10,478 bases of DNA from Chrysochromulina parva (lineage: Eukaryota > Haptophyta > Prymnesiales > Chrysochromulinaceae). Location of the stretch: positions 1 through 10,478 of the forward strand of contig PJAB01002107.1 of NCBI GenBank assembly GCA_002887195.1, written 5' to 3'. The position numbers and the translations under genes are program-made. Below are positions 6,772 through 10,478 of this stretch, in pieces; the first letter of the stretch is position 1, and each line of letters starts with the position of its first letter. The notes beneath the pieces were generated by a model that made no database searches, had not been told where the DNA came from, and worked only from the letters and a program-made list of their open reading frames with translations.

Positions 6772-7326
6772 GAGGGGACGGACGAGAACAAAGGTCAATG
6801 TGGCGCCCCATGACGCATGAGCGACGTGCATCGCATAGCACCACGTCCAGCATGCTGTACATGTACAAGCAGTTATGAGGTACTATGTATGTGCGTATAT
6901 ATCCTCATCTGATCCGGAGTTCTGACAGGCAGTATTAAGAAACATACTGGGATGTGGGATTTACGCATACGGGCACGCGCCCCTCTCGACGCCAAACTCG
7001 TCCGCGCTCGTCACCGCTATCTTCTGTCCGCGCGTCACCGCCGCGCGGGGCGCCCGCCCGCGTGCCGTCGCCCCCGGCGCCGTCCGCCGGCGCCCGGGCC
7101 CGCTCCCCGTCGCGCGGTCTATCTCTCTACGCACTACGGCGAGTCGCGCAACCAAAGCCGTGTCGATGTGTGGTGGTATCATCGTATCAAGAACGAGAGG
7201 GGTCCCTTCAGGACTGTCGGGTAGCTTCTTCAGATAAAACTCTCTCGTTGGACGTTGCGTCAAGAACATCAAGATGCGCGCTACGTTTGTATCAGACCTT
7301 TCTTCTCAGCTCGTACTTTAACCGTA
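6772..7326. other. Convergent 3' intergenic region
   Basis: This 555-base stretch lies between the stop of the coiled-coil gene and the stop of the F-box gene, so it should contain both 3' UTRs and their polyadenylation sites. From about 6840 to 6960 it is AT-richer and contains the palindrome TGTACATGTACA (6856-6867). From about 6970 to 7130 it is very GC-rich with CGCC/GCCCG low complexity, then becomes AT-richer again. No standard AATAAA is evident. No well-supported gene is present, only the doubtful small ORF listed separately. Confidence 0.6.
6961..7269 (-). CDS. Doubtful small ORF, 102 residues
   Basis: An ATG at 7269 opens a frame to TAA at 6963-6961. Residues 1-50 have a normal-looking composition, with EFYLKKLPDSPEGTPLVL followed by IPPHID. 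The second half is Arg/Ala/Gly-rich, as expected of a chance frame in GC-rich DNA. It lies between two convergent genes, where 3' UTRs are expected. I recognise no family. It may be a small gene, part of a longer F-box 3' UTR, or chance. Confidence 0.2.
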   Translation of the reverse strand: MFLTQRPTREFYLKKLPDSPEGTPLVLDTMIPPHIDTALVARLAVVRREIDRATGSGPGRRRTAPGATARGRAPRAAVTRGQKIAVTSADEFGVERGACPYA

Positions 7327-8364
7327 CTACGTCCTTGTACAGTCCTTGTCCTTGTCCAAGTTGTGCAGAACATCTCGTGCCAGTCGCTTCACCTCCAGAA
7401 CGCCAGAGTGAGTGAGCACTTGAACTTTAGCCAGGAGGTCAGGTGCATGCGCAAGCGAAGACGACGACACGCCAACCAGGGCCTTCAACGCACTCACTTG
7501 CTTATCACTGTCTCCATCAAGCACTGGAAGCAAAGCGCTTATGTGCGATTCCATGGTGGCTTTGGGCAGATACTTCGTAAAAATGTCAAGGGCCGAAGAT
7601 GAGATATGACAAAATGCCGACTTTGATCTCGAAAGGGCGTCCACGATCAGATCCAGGTGTTGTTCGCACCATTCTGATAGCGGCTCCATTGACAGTAGGA
7701 TTAGCCATACTACATCATCCAAAAAGGCGGCCAAATGAGGAACGAGGAGATCGAGGTGCTTACGCAGCACGCAATTGTCAAAGCGTATCAGCATGCCAAA
7801 ACTCTTCATTGCGATTAAGGCAGGCGCCCGCGCATCCTGGTTCTCCACCGTCCTGAGCCACCAGGTCGTCACGCGCTGCTCAGGCGGCGGCTTGAGCTGA
7901 AGCGCGAGGACGCGAGATTGCGCTTCTTGTCTGACAGCCGCCATCCATCCGCGACTGACGCATGCGACGCGACCCATCTGCTCCAGCGTCAAGAAGCTCA
8001 CGATCTGCTCTACCATCTCAGGCAGGACGATCACCTCGCCGTAGACTGGCATGCCATCGTCTGAGACGTCTGCAGTCTTGAGAAACATCGTCTGGACGGC
8101 GGGTCGGTTGTCGAAGCGCGTTTTCTCCGTTTCGAATGCAGCTTGTAGACAATACGCCTTCGTAGAGATCGCAGACAGTAGCTCAGAATGTGCCTTGGTG
8201 AGCTTCAGACCGGCACAGCGCCCAAGCGACTCATTCATTTCTTGCAGCACTTTCAGCAAGTCGTCGTCATCGAGGCGCGACACCTTACGCTCGGGCTCCG
8301 CGCTCGAGAGTCTTCCAAACTCGAGAGCCCGCTTGCTGCCGAGTGTGCCCAAGGGCGTCGACAT
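7327..8364 (-). CDS. F-box protein with C-terminal helical (ARM/HEAT-like) repeats
   Basis: The ATG at 8364 gives 345 residues. The frame extends 13 codons further to a TTG preceded at once by a TAA, so 8364 is the first ATG. Residues about 30-85 are charged and helical. Residues about 112-148 form an F-box: IVLPEMVEQIVSFLTLEQ, then GRVACVSRGWMAAVR, with the Leu-Pro start, the hydrophobic helix and the VSRxW signature. F-box proteins bind SKP1 and present substrates to the SCF ubiquitin ligase. The following 190 residues are Leu-rich paired helices (for example HLDLLVPHLAAFLDDVVWLILL, 204-225, and HISALLPVLDGDSDKQVSALKALVGV, 274-299), spaced like ARM/HEAT repeats and likely to be the substrate-binding part. 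The substrate is unknown. The last residues DKDKD come from a TGTCCT repeat at the 3' end. Its GC content looks distinctly lower than that of the other genes here. The ARM/HEAT call is less certain than the F-box. Confidence 0.8.
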   Translation of the reverse strand: MSTPLGTLGSKRALEFGRLSSAEPERKVSRLDDDDLLKVLQEMNESLGRCAGLKLTKAHSELLSAISTKAYCLQAAFETEKTRFDNRPAVQTMFLKTADVSDDGMPVYGEVIVLPEMVEQIVSFLTLEQMGRVACVSRGWMAAVRQEAQSRVLALQLKPPPEQRVTTWWLRTVENQDARAPALIAMKSFGMLIRFDNCVLRKHLDLLVPHLAAFLDDVVWLILLSMEPLSEWCEQHLDLIVDALSRSKSAFCHISSSALDIFTKYLPKATMESHISALLPVLDGDSDKQVSALKALVGVSSSSLAHAPDLLAKVQVLTHSGVLEVKRLARDVLHNLDKDKDCTRT

Positions 8365-8654
8365 GGGGGAGGATGCTGATGAGGTACACGGCCTCAGTTC
8401 CAATTATGGTAAGAGGCCGAACGAGTGGCGATCGAGCTAGAGGATTCTGCATCGTCCATGGTGTGGGATAACCGTCGGATGTGATGACGCTGTCTCTTTT
8501 TCGGTGATCACTTTTGTGGCACAAGCGACAAGGTGTGAGGTCCCATTTGTGGTCCGCGGCCGTCTCGAAAAGGTAAAGGAATAAAAGGCGGGGGCCCTGC
8601 TTGGAGCCCTGCTCGAAAGCCTACCTAAGGAGTCTCAAGTCGCATGCTTCATGG
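8365..8654. other. Intergenic region between two minus-strand genes
   Basis: These 290 bases should hold the F-box gene's promoter and 5' UTR and the 3' UTR of the next gene. A TAA lies just upstream of the F-box frame. GGAATAAAAGGCG at 8579-8591 looks like a TATA element, but on the plus strand, where no gene starts nearby. I see no other recognisable element. Confidence 0.5.
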
Positions 8655-10226
8655 TCATGCGCGCTTCAGAGGGTCGATCTCCACAAACGTCCGGGCGGGG
8701 CGTACCGCCCCAGCCGGCGATGCTCGCCGCAGGTACTCCCAGCAAACGAGTGAGCTCGACGTCTGCACGACCAGCGGCGGCGATCCCGACTGTCGGCTCT
8801 GTCGTCGCTCGCGCTGGTTCTGAAGGTCAGCGTTCGCCGCAGCCTTGTGGTTGTGTGCGAGGAGGTGGTGAGAGGCAGGATACATTATAATGTACCCCGC
8901 CATCTGCTGTGCTCGAGGTGAAGAGGGTGGTCGCACAGCTAGAACTGATGGGCCATGCAAGGACGGTGGCGGCGGCCTCGGCGACCATTCAGTCGGCCAG
9001 CGCTCAACGGATGGCGACGGCGGCGGTCCAAAGTCAATTGCTCGGGGAGTAATCTGCTCGGGAGCGGGAGATGTAATCTCGGAGTGATCTCGGGGGGTAA
9101 TCTGCTCGGGAGCGGGAGGCGCAGATGAAGCCGTGCTCGCTCGCGCCGCAAGGCAGGAGTCCAGAAACCGGAGCGTGCCGTGGAGTTGCAGGACCCTGCG
9201 CACATCCACCGCCCTCGTGCCCTTTCGACTCGCCGCGCGGTAGAGCCCAAGCAGCCTCGGGAAGGCCAGCCCGCTGATGCCCAGCTCTGTGGCTGCCGTT
9301 GCGAAGATGGCGAGCCACTCAGCCTCGGAGAGGCTGTGGGGGAACGCCACCATGTGTGCATGCAAGGCGTCATTGGACGCGGACCTAGTACCGGCTTGCT
9401 CGTTGTGGACACGGAGAGCCGCCGCGGCCAGCATGCTCCCTGTGACCGGTAGACCGGTAGTAGAAACCTTAGTAGTACCCGGCGCCGCTCGAGGCCCCAC
9501 GGCCGTTGGCAGCTCGGGCCCAGCAGCGGTCAAGCGAGGCGCCTGTGACCCCTTCGGATGTGACCCTGGCTGCGGCAGAGGCGACGTTGCCGGCCGGCTG
9601 CTCGACCCGCCAGTGACGCCTTCCGCCGATGGGGGCGCGCGATGGAAGTACATGGGTGAATGGATGGGCGCCGAGATGGGCGCGCGAGCAGCAAAGGGTT
9701 TCACTCTCGAGGTCAGCAGCTCGAGCAGCTCAGGATGCCCATGCTGCTTGGCGTGCTGCCGTATGAAGAGCCGCACCTGGGCCGCTTCCTCGGGCGCCGT
9801 GTTGAGTCGATCACTGCAAGCGCTCATGAGCAGACTCGTTGCATTCGACTGGTTCTGTGCGTCCGTAGCTGTCGCGGCCAGAATACAGAGGCTCTCGAGT
9901 GCGCCTAGAGTACGGAGTCGCGTGAGCAGCACGGTGGGGTCTGTGAGGGCTCTGACGCCGTCTGCGAGACTCGAGAGCGCATTCGCGCGCTCTTGGTCGC
10001 CGCCTGCGATAATGGCGCTTATGCACAGGTCGGGAAAGGAGGTCTTGGGTGCTGGAGCGGCTGGCATTGCCTCGAGATCGGGCTCGAGCTTGGCGGGAAC
10101 TGTTATACCAAAGCCCAGAGCCGGTTTCCAGTTGGTATACCCTCGGATGATTTTGCCGTGCGCCATGGATTGCTGTAAGATTGTACTCCTGGCGATCGCA
10201 TTCTCGCGGGGCTCTGGAGATGACAT
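8655..10226 (-). CDS. Unrecognised 523-residue protein with two helical blocks
   Basis: The frame runs from an ATG at 10226 to a TGA at 8657-8655. I do not recognise the family. Residues 15-45 include KIIRGYTNWKPALGFGI, which looks constrained. Residues about 64-176 are a helical block (LCISAIIAGGDQERANALSS, then LLTRLRTLGALESLCILAAT, then VRLFIRQHAKQHGHPELLEL) that could be an ARM/HEAT-like array. Residues 180-265 are a Pro/Ser/Gly-rich linker. Residues about 285-362 are a second helical block (LSEAEWLAIFATAATELGIS, LPRLLGLYRAAS-like, VRRVLQLHGTLRFLDSCL). After 363 the sequence is low-complexity, with PAPEQITPR present twice and a Pro-rich run. The tail may be disordered, or may hide an unrecognised splice. 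This strand is preferred because both blocks show amphipathic, normally composed helices, while the opposite-strand frame does not. Function is unknown, and a cytoplasmic or nuclear scaffold is only a guess. Confidence 0.65.
   Translation of the reverse strand: MSSPEPRENAIARSTILQQSMAHGKIIRGYTNWKPALGFGITVPAKLEPDLEAMPAAPAPKTSFPDLCISAIIAGGDQERANALSSLADGVRALTDPTVLLTRLRTLGALESLCILAATATDAQNQSNATSLLMSACSDRLNTAPEEAAQVRLFIRQHAKQHGHPELLELLTSRVKPFAARAPISAPIHSPMYFHRAPPSAEGVTGGSSSRPATSPLPQPGSHPKGSQAPRLTAAGPELPTAVGPRAAPGTTKVSTTGLPVTGSMLAAAALRVHNEQAGTRSASNDALHAHMVAFPHSLSEAEWLAIFATAATELGISGLAFPRLLGLYRAASRKGTRAVDVRRVLQLHGTLRFLDSCLAARASTASSAPPAPEQITPRDHSEITSPAPEQITPRAIDFGPPPSPSVERWPTEWSPRPPPPSLHGPSVLAVRPPSSPRAQQMAGYIIMYPASHHLLAHNHKAAANADLQNQRERRQSRQSGSPPLVVQTSSSLVCWEYLRRASPAGAVRPARTFVEIDPLKRA
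8881..8894. repeat. Perfect 14-base palindrome in an AT-rich spot
   Basis: TACATTATAATGTA reads the same on both strands. It forms an AT-rich island inside the GC-rich 3' part of the 523-residue gene (residues around 445-449, GYIIMY). Its function is unknown, and chance is possible. Confidence 0.5.
9049..9118. repeat. 48-base direct repeat within the 523-residue gene
   Basis: GTAATCTGCTCGGGAGCGGG and the two bases after it occur at 9049-9070 and again at 9097-9118, an offset of 48 bases (16 codons). On the coding (minus) strand this gives PAPEQITPR twice, at residues 371-379 and 387-395. The linking segment is a diverged, related sequence, so this is an in-frame tandem duplication. Confidence 0.9.
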
Positions 10227-10478
10227 GAGCGAGTGTGAGTGCGGTGGAAGAGGAGTACTTGCAGTGTTCTATATTGTGTTCTTGGAGCGTGCGTTCGCAG
10301 GCCTCGAGAGTACGGACCGGGAGGAGAAATTGAGACGCGGTAGCGCGCGAGGTCGAAGGCAGGCAGCGTGAGCGGTGCGTCCTCGGTGGTGAGGAGGAAT
10401 TCTACTGTATGTCGATACGTGTAACGGATTTTTCATAGTTTGAAAAGACCCTTGCATGCTGTCGTATCGCCGAGTACC
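10227..10478. other. Presumed 5' region of the 523-residue gene
   Basis: These bases lie upstream of the last minus-strand start and should contain its promoter and 5' UTR. The outer part (about 10390-10460) is AT-richer, while the part nearest the start is purine-rich on the plus strand. I see no gene, no clear TATA box and no RNA gene here. Confidence 0.4.

Noticed and set aside
8579..8591. TATA-like GGAATAAAAGGCG as a promoter
   Set aside because: It is oriented for the plus strand, where no supported gene begins downstream. Genes on both sides are on the minus strand.
10104..10139. Inverted repeat TATACCAA / TTGGTATA as a hairpin element
   Set aside because: The arms are only eight bases, lie within the constrained N-terminal coding part of the 523-residue gene, and are easily explained by chance.
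9277..10371. Long plus-strand frame (364 codons) opposite the 523-residue gene
   Set aside because: It is Ser/Arg/Ala/Gly-rich without domain structure and is the complement of a frame with better-composed helical blocks. In GC-rich DNA such antisense frames are expected.

Overview
The window looks like nuclear DNA of a GC-rich single-celled eukaryote, most likely a microalga. Three things support this. There is a clear actin-related protein 2/3 complex subunit (ARPC1). One gene is split by three GT-AG introns. There is also an F-box protein and coiled-coil proteins of a type common in protists. The high GC, the compact and mostly intronless genes, and introns packed with short tandem repeats fit my impression of haptophyte genomes, but no marker here proves the lineage. 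Pelagophytes or other algae remain possible.

Layout: (1) 1-408, minus strand, is the 5' part of a charged coiled-coil gene that runs off the left edge. (2) 636-1754, minus, is an intronless, full-length ARPC1. (3) 1965-3551, minus, is a membrane-anchored or secreted protein with a short-chain dehydrogenase/reductase (SDR) fold, whose nucleotide-binding and catalytic motifs are largely eroded. (4) 3552-3806 is a short divergent intergenic region. (5) 3807-6771, plus, is a four-exon gene whose 817-residue product I assembled as a long coiled coil ending in a C1q/TNF-like beta domain. (6) 6772-7326 is a convergent 3' intergenic stretch with only a doubtful small ORF. (7) 7327-8364, minus, is an F-box protein with helical repeats and lower GC. 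(8) 8655-10226, minus, is an unrecognised 523-residue protein. The last 252 bases hold its presumed 5' region. I see no rRNA, tRNA, CRISPR array or transposon. The genes look like unrelated housekeeping and lineage-specific neighbours, not an operon or pathway.

The most interesting signal is in the introns of the coiled-coil/C1q-like gene. All three lie in phase 0 and all carry tandem repeats with a period of about 10 bases. Intron 3 starts with a copy of the first bases of exon 4. Intron 2 contains a degenerate, ungapped copy of the spliced exon 2-exon 3 junction. This suggests that introns arise or grow by tandem duplication of coding sequence around an AGGT site, followed by decamer expansion.
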